DNA of 64,000 nt from UKL13-2 sp044228625 (GCA_044228625.1 JBGAUM010000004.1:1-64000), one strand, 5' to 3'; positions 34,734 to 43,685 are shown, counted from the stretch's first letter. Translations and numbers: made by a program. Notes: a model not told the origin generated them from the letters alone.

Positions 34734-35032
34734 ATACCTATCCAAAGAAACTCCTCGTCCTCATCGGCGAGTACGCACTGGAAAAGTACTTGATCCGTGA
34801 TGCGAAGCGATTTGGTGCACATGGCTACACGATTTCCGACGTGCGCGGAGGCGGCGCACACGGGGCGCGCGACGCAGACTGGGAGGGTAATCGCTCGATC
34901 CGGATGGAGATCATTTGTGACCCCAACGTTGCCGAGGGGATTAGCAGGCACGTGCTGGAGAACTACTGTGCGAACTACGCAGTTTCGATGTTCGTCACGG
35001 ATGTTGGCGTTCTGCGACCAGAGCGCTTTTGA
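34730..35032 (+). CDS. sbtB: SbtB-like PII-family regulator
   Basis: 100 residues from ATG 34730, overlapping the sbtA stop by four bases. KLLVLIGEYALEKYLIRDAKRFGAHGYTI and the T-loop stretch DVRGGGAHGARDADWEGNR fit the PII-like SbtB fold (ferredoxin-like, trimeric), with strands MEIICDPNVAEGI and VSMFVTDVGVLRPERF at the end. The C-terminal redox loop with two cysteines found in some cyanobacterial SbtB is missing. It probably gates SbtA in response to adenine nucleotides. Confidence 0.85.
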   Translation: MNTYPKKLLVLIGEYALEKYLIRDAKRFGAHGYTISDVRGGGAHGARDADWEGNRSIRMEIICDPNVAEGISRHVLENYCANYAVSMFVTDVGVLRPERF

Positions 35033-35130
35033 ATGCAGTGCCCCGCTTTAGTTCTCTGGACCACCCCAGCCGTCAAGGGACTTGAAAATTCTGCCGCTCG
35101 CAACTTGCATCCGCTAAGTCCAGGCTCCTG

Positions 35131-35997
35131 ATGTCGACGACCGCGCTATTGCTGGTACTTACGGCCGCGTTGCTTCACGCCAGCTGGAACTTCGTGCTCA
35201 AGAAAAGCGGCGGCGGGCTGGGGATCCTGACCTTATCAGCCATCATCGGGTCGACGATCCTGACCCCCGTCGGCATTTTTCTGGTGTTTGCGCAGTCCTA
35301 CACATTCACCTGGGGTGCACTGGGAATGATTGCCGGCAGCGCCACTATTCACCTGGCTTATTTTCTCCTGCTGGATCGCGCCTATCGCGCGGGCGGCAAT
35401 CTTTCCGTGGTTTATCCATTGGCACGGGCGACCGGGCCACTGCTTACCATCCTTGCAGCCACACTGTTTTTTGGAGAGCGGATGACGCCGGTGGCCATGG
35501 GCGGGGCTCTGCTGATCCTGGTCTCTGCAATGATCCTCACCGGAGACCCCCGGAAGATCTTCAGCAAAGAAAATGGCGGGGCGGCGGGCTTTGCATTGCT
35601 TTGTGGCTGCACGATTGCAGCCTATACCGTTTGGGACAAACAGGCTGTGGCCTGGCTGCTGATTCCGCCAGTCATCTTCGACTGGGGTGCGGGTCTCACC
35701 CGCTGCTTGATGCTGGCACCTTTGACAATGCGGCGAGAGCCTGGGGCGATTTCCAAGGCATGGAAAATACATCGCAAGTCGGCCATTGCGATCGGTGTGC
35801 TAAGTCCGCTGTCCTATATCCTCGTATTGACCGCGATGGTCAGTGCGCCGGTGTCGTATGTCGCGCCTGCGCGAGAAATATCAATTCTGTTTGCCGCACT
35901 CCTCGGGGCACACGTCCTGCGCGAAGGAGACGCCACCAAACGCACAATTGCCGCATTGGGGATGGTGCTCGGGGTCTCTGCTTTGGCAATCGGTTAG
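35131..35997 (+). CDS. EamA/DMT family transporter
   Basis: A 288-residue drug/metabolite-transporter superfamily protein with about ten helices in two EamA repeats (about 3-135 and 150-288). Repeat 1 opens with TALLLVLTAALLHASWNFVLKKSG and contains LSVVYPLARATGPLLTILAA; repeat 2 has VSYVAPAREISILFAALLGAHVL. Substrate not predictable. It starts 98 bases after sbtB and may be separately expressed. A structured element lies in the 91 bases before the convergent CDF gene. Confidence 0.85.
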   Translation: MSTTALLLVLTAALLHASWNFVLKKSGGGLGILTLSAIIGSTILTPVGIFLVFAQSYTFTWGALGMIAGSATIHLAYFLLLDRAYRAGGNLSVVYPLARATGPLLTILAATLFFGERMTPVAMGGALLILVSAMILTGDPRKIFSKENGGAAGFALLCGCTIAAYTVWDKQAVAWLLIPPVIFDWGAGLTRCLMLAPLTMRREPGAISKAWKIHRKSAIAIGVLSPLSYILVLTAMVSAPVSYVAPAREISILFAALLGAHVLREGDATKRTIAALGMVLGVSALAIG

Positions 35998-36013
35998 GCT
36001 GTCACTTCAACCT

Positions 36014-36082
36014 CAAACTCAAGCACTGGCGCGGAGATCCGGCCAAAAATGGTCCGGAGGCCGCTCCCCGCCTTGAGTTTTG
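36014..36082. repeat. long nested inverted repeat between convergent genes
   Basis: AAACTCAAG (36015-36023) pairs perfectly with CTTGAGTTT (36072-36080). Inside, GCGG and CCGC can pair around CCGGCC-AAAAAT-GGTCCGG (one bulge). The whole 69-base unit can fold into one long stem-loop and lies in the gap between the EamA and CDF genes. It may act as a bidirectional terminator or RNA 3' end, although T runs are short. Confidence 0.4.
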
Positions 36083-36088
36083 CAATAA

Positions 36089-37012
36089 CTAAGAGCCCAC
36101 CATGGGTTTGCCCGGCTCGTCCCAACTCTTTGGGTCTTCGATCGGCTCAAGATGAATCAGCAACTCCACGGTAGGCGCTGTGCGTGCCATCTCGCGCTCG
36201 ATGCGCTCCATGATGTCGTGCCCCTGCTGCACTGTGAAAGTGCCGGGTACCAGCAAGTGCACATCTGCAAAGTGCTTGCTCGCGGCCTGCCGCGTCCGGA
36301 GAAGGTGATAATCACACCCTTCTCTGCGGACGGACTCGAGCGCCGATTCAATCGCTTGCCTTTCGGCGGCCGGAATGGCCTTGTCCATCAGTCCATCAAA
36401 CGAGCGTCGTAGCAGCCCCCAACCGGCAAACAAGACCTGGATGGCGACCGCAATCGCGATCAGCGGATCCAGCCACAGCCAGTCCGTCACATACACCAGC
36501 AATACGGCGACGATGACGCCGGCAGTGGTCCAAACATCGGAAAGCAAATGGTGCGCATCGGCTTCCAACGTGATCGATCGGTGGGCACGAGCTCCCTGGA
36601 GCAACGTCCATGCGCATGCGGCATTTGCGGCTGCTGCGAAGAGGGACAAGACCAACCCCAAGCCCATGGCTTCGAGGGGCGAGGGATTCAGCAATTTGGG
36701 CGCGGCCGTAGCGATGATCGCGGCGGCGGCCACCAGGATCAGCGCGCCCTCGATGCCGCTGGAAAAGTACTCGGCCTTTTCGTGGCCGAAATTGTGGTCA
36801 CCATCGGCGGCCTGCCGGGCGTAGGCTAAGGTGAACAGCACGACCAGTGCCGCTGCGAGATTGACCAGTGATTCGATCGCATCGGACAGCAGCCCCACTG
36901 ACCCCGTGAAATGCCATGCAGCAAACTTGAGTCCGACCGTGACCAACGAAGTCGCAACCGATAGCCACGCGTAAAAACCGGGCGAGCGATGCGCAGACCC
37001 CGTCATGGACAT
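36089..37012 (-). CDS. cation diffusion facilitator family transporter
   Basis: Metal/H+ antiporter of the CDF (FieF/ZitB) group, 307 residues, six helices in about 10-205 followed by a cytoplasmic ferredoxin-like domain. Metal-site motifs include DAIESLVNLAAALVV, HNFGHEKAEYFSSGIEG and DAHHLLSDVWTT. Metal (Zn, Fe, Co, Cd or Mn) cannot be set from the motifs alone. It is the last gene of the leftward ppsA-to-CDF string, five bases after scoAB, an odd partner for metabolic genes. Confidence 0.88.
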   Translation of the reverse strand: MSMTGSAHRSPGFYAWLSVATSLVTVGLKFAAWHFTGSVGLLSDAIESLVNLAAALVVLFTLAYARQAADGDHNFGHEKAEYFSSGIEGALILVAAAAIIATAAPKLLNPSPLEAMGLGLVLSLFAAAANAACAWTLLQGARAHRSITLEADAHHLLSDVWTTAGVIVAVLLVYVTDWLWLDPLIAIAVAIQVLFAGWGLLRRSFDGLMDKAIPAAERQAIESALESVRREGCDYHLLRTRQAASKHFADVHLLVPGTFTVQQGHDIMERIEREMARTAPTVELLIHLEPIEDPKSWDEPGKPMVGS

Positions 37013-37017
37013 CCGAT

Positions 37018-38370
37018 CTACAGCGCGACGCGGAAATGCGCATCCGTTTTGGCCTTGACCTCCTCCAGCGTCACCCCCGGATGCAACTCGATGAGCGACA
37101 GGCCGACCGTCGGATTAACCTCAAATACGCACAAATCGGTGATGATCAGGTTGACCACACCCTTGCCCGTCAATGGCAGGGAACACTGCTTCAGGATCTT
37201 TGAGGATCCATCCTTGGCGCAATGCTCCATCAACACGACAACGCGCTTGACCCCGGATACGAGGTCCATCGCGCCGCCGGGACCTTTCACCATCTTGCCC
37301 GGCACCATCCAATTGGCGAGGTCTCCATTTTCAGCGACCTCTAGACCGCCCAGGATCGACAAGTCGATATGCCCACCGCGGATCATGCCGAATGAATCCG
37401 AACTGCTGAAGAAGCTGGACCCCGGAATCGTCGTGATGGTTTGCTTCCCGGCATTGATCAGATCCGGATCGACCTGGTCTTCCGCCGGGAAGGGCCCAAT
37501 TCCAAGCAAGCCATTTTCCGACTGTAAATGGACTGTCATGCCTTCCGGAATGTGGTTGGCTACCAGCGTCGGGATGCCGATGCCCAGGTTCACGTAGTAG
37601 CCATCGCGCAACTCCTTCGCGGCGCGCCTCGCCATCAGGTCACGAATGGGCGAGTCTTTTTTGGACGCCGCAGCGCCGGAAACGGTACGAAATTCGATGC
37701 GCTTTTCGTATTTCGCACCCTGAATGATGCGGTCCACGAAAATGCCTGGGGTATGGATCTGGTCCGGATCGAGTTCACCCACTTCGACAAGGTGCTCGAC
37801 TTCAGCCACGCAAATCTTTCCGCAGGTGGCGATCATCGGGTTGAAATTCCGCGAGGTCTTGCGATACACCAGATTGCCCGCCCTGTCGCCCTTCCAAGCC
37901 TTGACGATCGAGACATCGGCCTTGATCGCCTCTTCCAACACGTACTCGCGACCGCCGAAATTGTGCGTGTGCTTGTCCTCGGCAAGCTTGGTGCCGAACG
38001 CGGTGCGCGTGTAGAAACCGGGAATGCCGGCTCCACCCGCACGAAACTTCTCAGCGAGTGTTCCCTGCGGCACGAGCTGGAGGTCCAATTCGCCTGCCAG
38101 AACTTGCCGCTCGAACTCCTTGTTCTCGCCCACATACGACGCAATCACCTTTTTGACTTGACGCGTCTTCAGCAACAGACCCATTCCAAAGTCATCCACG
38201 CCCGCGTTGTTCCCTGCAATGGTCAGCCCTTTGACGCCGGATTCCACCAGCGCACCGATCAGGTTCTCCGGGATGCCGCAGAGCCCAAATCCACCGGCCG
38301 CAATGGTCATGTCATCGTGCAGCAACCCTTGCAAGGCCGATTTGGCATCCGCAAAAACTTTGTTGTTCAT
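37018..38370 (-). CDS. scoAB: succinyl-CoA:3-ketoacid CoA-transferase, fused A and B subunits
   Basis: Transfers CoA from succinyl-CoA to acetoacetate for ketone body/PHB breakdown. Most bacteria have separate ScoA and ScoB; here one 450-residue frame carries both. The A half (about 1-222) starts NNKVFADAKSALQGLL and has GGFGLCGIPENLI. A linker of about 15-20 residues follows (SGAAASKKDSPIRD), then the B half with the catalytic glutamate Glu285 in SENGLLGIGPFP. The architecture matches mammalian SCOT. ATG 38370 has a good AGGAG site. It is 28 bases after pcp. The scoAB symbol is used here for the fusion. Confidence 0.93.
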   Translation of the reverse strand: MNNKVFADAKSALQGLLHDDMTIAAGGFGLCGIPENLIGALVESGVKGLTIAGNNAGVDDFGMGLLLKTRQVKKVIASYVGENKEFERQVLAGELDLQLVPQGTLAEKFRAGGAGIPGFYTRTAFGTKLAEDKHTHNFGGREYVLEEAIKADVSIVKAWKGDRAGNLVYRKTSRNFNPMIATCGKICVAEVEHLVEVGELDPDQIHTPGIFVDRIIQGAKYEKRIEFRTVSGAAASKKDSPIRDLMARRAAKELRDGYYVNLGIGIPTLVANHIPEGMTVHLQSENGLLGIGPFPAEDQVDPDLINAGKQTITTIPGSSFFSSSDSFGMIRGGHIDLSILGGLEVAENGDLANWMVPGKMVKGPGGAMDLVSGVKRVVVLMEHCAKDGSSKILKQCSLPLTGKGVVNLIITDLCVFEVNPTVGLSLIELHPGVTLEEVKAKTDAHFRVAL

Positions 38371-38398
38371 GAAGTTCTCCTGAAACGTTGAGATGAGT

Positions 38399-39058
38399 TC
38401 AATGCAGCGACCCGCCGACCAGCTTCAAGTCGGCCTTTCTGCGAATGGCGGCGGAAATCGCGGCCTTGGCACCCGCAATCATGGTAGTGAGCGCCATTGC
38501 AGGCGTATCGCCCTTGTCGAGTACTTGCGCTTCTACATAGGGTACATGGATGAATCCGGCCCTAATGGCCAAATGGCGCGCGGCAATATGGTGCAGAACG
38601 CCATAGATCAGGTGATTGCACACATAGGTGCCTGCCGTGTTCGAAATCTCGGCTGGAACGCCGGCTTTGGTCATTGCAGCCACCATCGCCTTGATCGGTA
38701 CACTGCAGAAATAGGCAGCAGCACCGCCGTCGACGATCGGCTGGTCGATGTGCATCGCGCCCGCATTGTCCGGAATGCGAGCATCGTCAATGTTGATGGC
38801 AATTCGCTCAACGCTCATGCGGGATCGGCCTCCAGCTTGCCCGAAACCAATCACCATGTCCGGCTTGACGCGGTCGATCGCCTGCGTGACCGCTTCGATG
38901 GCCTTGCCAAATTCGACCGGCACCTTGACCTTTGCAAGCCGTGCTCCACCCATCACGTCGGGCAGAGCCTTCACGATTTCCCACGACGGGTTGATGGCTT
39001 CGCCGCCAAACGGCATGAAGCCCGTGACCAGCACTTTCCGGGACGACTTTCCACTCAT
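38399..39058 (-). CDS. pcp: pyroglutamyl-peptidase I
   Basis: Cysteine peptidase of family C15 removing N-terminal pyroglutamate. The 219-residue protein starts MSGKSSRKVLVTGFMPFGGE and keeps the catalytic triad: Glu84 in SVERIAIN, Cys147 in TYVCNH and His171 in GFIHVPY. ATG 39058 overlaps the bdhA stop (TGATG). An upstream ATG five codons earlier gives only a poor extension. The presence of a peptidase between the two PHB genes is unusual. Confidence 0.94.
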   Translation of the reverse strand: MSGKSSRKVLVTGFMPFGGEAINPSWEIVKALPDVMGGARLAKVKVPVEFGKAIEAVTQAIDRVKPDMVIGFGQAGGRSRMSVERIAINIDDARIPDNAGAMHIDQPIVDGGAAAYFCSVPIKAMVAAMTKAGVPAEISNTAGTYVCNHLIYGVLHHIAARHLAIRAGFIHVPYVEAQVLDKGDTPAMALTTMIAGAKAAISAAIRRKADLKLVGGSLH

Positions 39059-39849
39059 CAGCGGGCAGTCCAACCACCATCAATGGAGTACGCGCTGCCC
39101 GTGATGCCTTGCGCCGCGTCGGACGCAAGAAACGTCGCCAAGGCAGCGACCTGGTCAATCGTGACGAACTCTTTCGTCGGCTGGGGGGCAAGCAACACAT
39201 CTCGCACCACCGTATCGCGTGGCAGATTTTTCTGGGCCATCAAGTCGACAATCTGTTTTTCCACCAATGGAGTCAAAACAAAGCCCGGGCATATGGAATT
39301 CGCGGTGACTCCGGACTCCGCAAGCTCCAGCGACACCGACTTGGTGAAGCCCACAACGCCATGCTTTGCGGCCACATAAGCAGTCTTGAACGGTGACGCC
39401 ACGAGGCCATGTGCTGAAGCGATGTTGATGATCCGCCCGGACCTTCGCGATTTCATGGCGGGAACAGCCGCCTTGGTGGCGTGGAAAACCGAGGAAAGAT
39501 TGATCGCCAAGATGGCGTCCCATCTTTCCTCTGGGAATTCTTCGACGGGCGAGACAAACTGGATTCCCGCATTGTTGACCAGAATGTTCAGCTGGCCGAA
39601 TTGAGATTCCGCGTCCTTGACCATCTTGCGAATCTCGGCGGGTTTGCCCATGTCAGCGCCGGAATACGCGGCCTTGACGCCGAATTCGGCAGCGATGTTT
39701 GCGCGGGTCTTTTCGATTTCCGGGGCATCGCCAAATCCATTCAGCATGACATTGGCGCCGGCTTCCGCAAACGCACGGGCAATTCCCAGCCCGATGCCAC
39801 TCGTCGAACCCGTTACCAACGCCGACTTCCCTGCAAGCGCCTTGCTCAT
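39058..39849 (-). CDS. bdhA: D-3-hydroxybutyrate dehydrogenase
   Basis: NAD-dependent short-chain dehydrogenase oxidising 3-hydroxybutyrate to acetoacetate, feeding the CoA-transferase encoded two genes downstream. 263 residues with the cofactor motif TGSTSGIGLGIA, NNAG at 92-95 and the catalytic Ser145, Tyr158, Lys162. ICPGFVLTPLVEKQI is typical of BdhA. ATG 39849 lies two bases after the elaA stop; a TTG at 39855 could add two residues. Confidence 0.94.
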   Translation of the reverse strand: MSKALAGKSALVTGSTSGIGLGIARAFAEAGANVMLNGFGDAPEIEKTRANIAAEFGVKAAYSGADMGKPAEIRKMVKDAESQFGQLNILVNNAGIQFVSPVEEFPEERWDAILAINLSSVFHATKAAVPAMKSRRSGRIINIASAHGLVASPFKTAYVAAKHGVVGFTKSVSLELAESGVTANSICPGFVLTPLVEKQIVDLMAQKNLPRDTVVRDVLLAPQPTKEFVTIDQVAALATFLASDAAQGITGSAYSIDGGWTAR

Positions 39850-39851
39850 CC

Positions 39852-40352
39852 TCAAACCCTTCCCGTAGATTGATTGGCCGCAAACCGCGAACCGACCGGC
39901 ATCCGCAACATTTCCACGTGCGGAATTCCGTCTTCGATGTAAGTGTCAGACACTGTCTCAAAACCAAACGCCCGGTAAAATTTTTCCAGGCGCTGCTGTG
40001 CGCCAATGCGGTTGGGAAGATCAGGGTACAAGGCATCATGGCGGCGCAACGCTTCGGCCATGAGAATCTTTCCGTACCCTTCAAGACGCACATGTTGTGC
40101 AGTCACGACACGCCCGATGGATGGCTCGTCAAACTTGATGCCAGCATCCACAATGCGGCAGTACGCCACCAATTGGCGTTTGCCATCCTCATCGCGCCAA
40201 CCCAACAAATGCCAGGAGTCAAAATCCGCGCCATCGTTGTCCTGGAACGGGCAGTTCTGCTCCATGACAAAAACATCCACACGTAACGTGCTGACGGCAT
40301 ACCAGTCGCGGATCGACAACTGGTCAAACCGGGAAAACTGCCACGAAATCAC
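39852..40352 (-). CDS. elaA: ElaA-type GNAT acetyltransferase
   Basis: A 166-residue GNAT with the ElaA pattern: LRVDVFVMEQNCPFQDNDGADFDSWHLLG near residues 23-52, then GRVVTAQHVRLEGYGKILM for acetyl-CoA binding and EKFYRAFGFETVSDTYIEDGIPHVEM at the C-terminal end. Acceptor unknown. Located one base after the ppsA stop and overlapping the region of the bdhA start, so coexpressed with them. Confidence 0.85.
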   Translation of the reverse strand: MISWQFSRFDQLSIRDWYAVSTLRVDVFVMEQNCPFQDNDGADFDSWHLLGWRDEDGKRQLVAYCRIVDAGIKFDEPSIGRVVTAQHVRLEGYGKILMAEALRRHDALYPDLPNRIGAQQRLEKFYRAFGFETVSDTYIEDGIPHVEMLRMPVGSRFAANQSTGRV

Positions 40353-40353
40353 G

Positions 40354-42729
40354 TCATCCCGCCTTTGCCAAGTGCAACCAGGTCTCCACGACCGTATCCG
40401 GGTTGAGCGACATCGACTCGATGCCTTCCTTCATCAACCACTCCGCCAAATCCGGAAAGTCGCTGGGCCCCTGACCGCAGATGCCGACGTATTTGTTGGC
40501 TTTGCGGCAAGCCGAAATCGCCATGGACAGCATGCGCTTCACGGCCTCGTTGCGCTCGTCAAACGCATCCATCACCAACCCCGAATCCCGATCAAGCGCC
40601 AGGGTCATCTGTGTCATATCGTTCGAGCCGATCGAGAACCCGTCAAAGCGCTTCAGGAACTCGTCGGCCAAAATCGCATTGGAAGGGATCTCGCACATCA
40701 TGACGATGCGCAGGGAATTCTTGCCACGTTCCAATCCGAAGCGCTTCATGATGTCGACAACGGCATCAGCCTCGGTCAAGGTCCGCACGAAGGGCACCAT
40801 CAACTCAACGTTGGTCAAGCCCATCGTGTCGCGCACGTATTTCATGGCCTCGCACTCAAGGCGGAAACACTCGCGGAATGACGTGGCGATATACCTCGAG
40901 GCGCCGCGGAACCCCAGCATCGGATTTTCTTCGTTGGGCTCGTAGCGCGGGCCGCCGATCAGGTTGCGGTACTCATTCGACTTGAAGTCCGACAAACGAA
41001 CGATGACTTTCTTGGGCCAGAACGCAGCAGCAATGGTGGCCACGCCTTCGATCATTTTTTGCTTGTAGAAATCCACCGGATTGGCATAGCCACGCGACTG
41101 TTTCGCGACCTGCGCCTTCAGGTCGGCCGGCAACTTGTCGTATTCCAGGCAGGCTTTCGGATGCACGCCGATCGTATTCGAAATGATGAACTCAAGGCGC
41201 GCAAGACCCACGCCTTCATTGGGCAGTTGTGCGAAGTCAAAGGCCAATTCCGGATTGCCGACGTTCATCGCGATCTTGACCGGAATTGCAGGCATGTTGG
41301 CCAAGGACAACGTTTGCACTTCAAAGGGCACCTTGCCGCGATAAATGTTTCCCGTATCGCCTTCGCAGCAAGCCACGGTCAAATCCTCGCCATCGCGGAT
41401 CACTTCGGTGGCGTTTTCACATCCGACGACTGCGGGGACGCCTAGCTCGCGCGCGATGATCGCTGCGTGGCAGGTACGCCCGCCGCGATTGGTGACGATG
41501 GCCGCCGCGCGCTTCATCACCGGCTCCCAGTTCGGGTCGGTCATATCGGTGACGATGACATCGCCGTCCCGGAATTTGCTGATTTCATCCACATTGGCAA
41601 TCACGCGCGCCGGCCCGCTACCGACCTTGCCACCGATCGCGCGGCCTTCCGCAATCTTCTCGCCTGCGGATTTCAACCGATAGCGCGTCAAGGTATCGGT
41701 GCGTGATTCACGCGATTTGACCGTTTCCGGGCGGGCCTGCAGGATGTAGAGCTTGCCATCTCCACCATCCTTGCCCCATTCAATATCCATGGGCGCGCCG
41801 TAATGCTTCTCGATGGCTACTGCATAACGTGCCAGTTCCTCGACTTCCGCATCCGTCAATGAAAACCGCTCGCGCTCCGCCGGAGCGACGGGTTGCTTGA
41901 CCACCGATTTCCCGGCGCTGGCCTCATCGCCAAACACCATTTTTTCAGCCTTCGTTCCCAATGCGCGACGCAACACGGCGGGCCGCCCATCCGCAAGGCA
42001 CTTCTTGGCAACGTAGTACTCGTCAGGATTGACCGCGCCCTGCACGACCATTTCGCCGAGCCCGTAGCTTGACGTAATGAACACCACATCGCGAAAGCCC
42101 GACTCGGTATCCAGCGAAAACATCACGCCCGCTGCGCCCTTGTCGGAACGCACCATGCGCTGCACACCTGCGGAAAGCGCCACTTCCGCATGGGCAAATC
42201 CTTTGTGGACGCGGTAGGAAATCGCTCGGTCGTTGTAGAGGGATGCGAACACGTGCTTGATGGCGACCAACACATTGTCGATGCCCTTGATGTTGAGGAA
42301 GGTTTCCTGCTGGCCGGCGAACGAGGCATCGGGCAAGTCTTCGGCAGTCGCGGAGGAACGCACAGCGAAGGAGGCGTGAGGACTTTCCTTGGTCAAGTCG
42401 GCGTAGGCCATGCGAATGGCCTCTTCCAAAGCCGGCTGCAGCGGTGCTTGAGTCACCCAGTCGCGAACCATCGCGCCGGTTTTCGTGAGCGCGTTCAAGT
42501 CGTCGACATCCAGCGTCGACAACGCGTCGTTGATCTTGGCAGTCAGCCCGTTGTGCGACAGAAACTCGGTGAACGCGGCCGCAGTGGTGGCAAATCCGCC
42601 CGGCACGCGCACGCCCGCCTGACTCAATTGGCTGATTAATTCACCGAGCGAGGAATTTTTACCCCCGACGCTGGCAACATCGTGTTTGCGCAGTGCGGAA
42701 AGCGGCAGGACGTTGGAAGCCGTAGACAT
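40354..42729 (-). CDS. ppsA: phosphoenolpyruvate synthase
   Basis: Makes PEP from pyruvate and ATP (products AMP and phosphate). The 791-residue length fits PpsA. Order: N-terminal ATP-grasp (KHDVASVGGKNSSLGELI), swivelling phosphohistidine domain with GGRTCHAAIIARELGVPAVVGC (about 415-437) and C-terminal PEP domain ending in CGQGPSDFPDLAEWL. The phosphohistidine-adjacent Thr (in GGRTCH) is the expected target of PpsR. ATG 42729 is the family start; a longer frame upstream is not. Divergent from ppsR, 131 bases apart. Confidence 0.97.
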   Translation of the reverse strand: MSTASNVLPLSALRKHDVASVGGKNSSLGELISQLSQAGVRVPGGFATTAAAFTEFLSHNGLTAKINDALSTLDVDDLNALTKTGAMVRDWVTQAPLQPALEEAIRMAYADLTKESPHASFAVRSSATAEDLPDASFAGQQETFLNIKGIDNVLVAIKHVFASLYNDRAISYRVHKGFAHAEVALSAGVQRMVRSDKGAAGVMFSLDTESGFRDVVFITSSYGLGEMVVQGAVNPDEYYVAKKCLADGRPAVLRRALGTKAEKMVFGDEASAGKSVVKQPVAPAERERFSLTDAEVEELARYAVAIEKHYGAPMDIEWGKDGGDGKLYILQARPETVKSRESRTDTLTRYRLKSAGEKIAEGRAIGGKVGSGPARVIANVDEISKFRDGDVIVTDMTDPNWEPVMKRAAAIVTNRGGRTCHAAIIARELGVPAVVGCENATEVIRDGEDLTVACCEGDTGNIYRGKVPFEVQTLSLANMPAIPVKIAMNVGNPELAFDFAQLPNEGVGLARLEFIISNTIGVHPKACLEYDKLPADLKAQVAKQSRGYANPVDFYKQKMIEGVATIAAAFWPKKVIVRLSDFKSNEYRNLIGGPRYEPNEENPMLGFRGASRYIATSFRECFRLECEAMKYVRDTMGLTNVELMVPFVRTLTEADAVVDIMKRFGLERGKNSLRIVMMCEIPSNAILADEFLKRFDGFSIGSNDMTQMTLALDRDSGLVMDAFDERNEAVKRMLSMAISACRKANKYVGICGQGPSDFPDLAEWLMKEGIESMSLNPDTVVETWLHLAKAG

Positions 42730-42790
42730 GGGGCGCGCCAATCGGAAAATTGTGAACGGGCCGCGAATGTTGCACTGCGGAAGGAATAAA

Positions 42791-42796
42791 ATTATA
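42791..42796 (-). promoter_or_regulatory. -10 element of the ppsA promoter
   Basis: A perfect minus-strand TATAAT (42796-42791) stands in the 131-base ppsA/ppsR divergent gap. A good -35 at the right spacing was not found, so an activator or extended promoter may be needed. Confidence 0.4.
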
Positions 42797-42860
42797 ACGG
42801 GCGTCCGCAAGGCTTGCGCACAGACGCCAACACCCGCCCCCAACCCCCTGGCTCGCAACC

Positions 42861-43685
42861 ATGCCCCATCGCCGCTCAGTTTTCTTCGTCTCGGACCGCA
42901 CCGGTATCACCGTCGAAATGCTGGGCAATTCCCTGCTCACCCAGTTCGACACAGTCGAGTTCAAAAAGCATACGCTGCCTTTCGTGGACAATGTGGACAA
43001 GATTCACGAGGCAATGCGCCAGATTGAATCCGCACGAAGCGAATCTGGCAAGCGCCCATTGGTTTTTACCTCATTAATGAAGGACGAGCTGCGCAAGGAG
43101 ATCGCCGGCGCGAACGCATTGGTGCTGGACCTGTTCGACCGCTTCATCGTGCCGCTGGAGGGGGAACTGGGCGTGAAGTCGGCCCATGCGGTGGGCCGCA
43201 GCCACTCTGCCGGCAATATTCGCGATTACAACCACCGGATCGAGGCCGTCAACTACACGCTTGCGCACGATGATGGCGTGACCAATCGAAACCTCGATGA
43301 AGCGGACATCATCCTGGTAGGCGTCTCTCGCAGTGGGAAAACGCCCACCTGCCTCTACCTTGCCCTTCAATTCGGGGTCAAGGCCGCAAACTACCCTTTG
43401 ATACCTGAAGACTTGGAAAAGATGCGCCTCCCGACCGCCCTGGGCCCCTTGAAACACAAGGTCTGGGGATTGACCATTGTGCCCGAGCGGCTGCAGTCCA
43501 TCCGGCAAGAACGGAAGCCCGACAGCAAGTACGCATCCCTTGAAAACTGCCAGTGGGAGGTCCGGCAGGCGGAAAATCTCATGCAGATGGCCGGGATTTC
43601 GTTTCTGAACTCCACGACCAAGAGCATCGAGGAATTGGCGACTGTGATCCTCCACGAGGCCGGCCTGGATCGCAGGGTTTACTGA
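42861..43685 (+). CDS. ppsR: PEP synthase regulatory protein PpsR (bifunctional kinase/pyrophosphorylase)
   Basis: DUF299 protein that inactivates PpsA by ADP-dependent phosphorylation of a threonine and reactivates it by phosphate-dependent pyrophosphorylysis. 274 residues, starting RRSVFFVSDRTGITVEMLG, P-loop GVSRSGKTPTCLYLALQ at about 154-170, and C-terminal FLNSTTKSIEELATVIL. Divergent neighbour of ppsA, as usual. Confidence 0.96.
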   Translation: MPHRRSVFFVSDRTGITVEMLGNSLLTQFDTVEFKKHTLPFVDNVDKIHEAMRQIESARSESGKRPLVFTSLMKDELRKEIAGANALVLDLFDRFIVPLEGELGVKSAHAVGRSHSAGNIRDYNHRIEAVNYTLAHDDGVTNRNLDEADIILVGVSRSGKTPTCLYLALQFGVKAANYPLIPEDLEKMRLPTALGPLKHKVWGLTIVPERLQSIRQERKPDSKYASLENCQWEVRQAENLMQMAGISFLNSTTKSIEELATVILHEAGLDRRVY

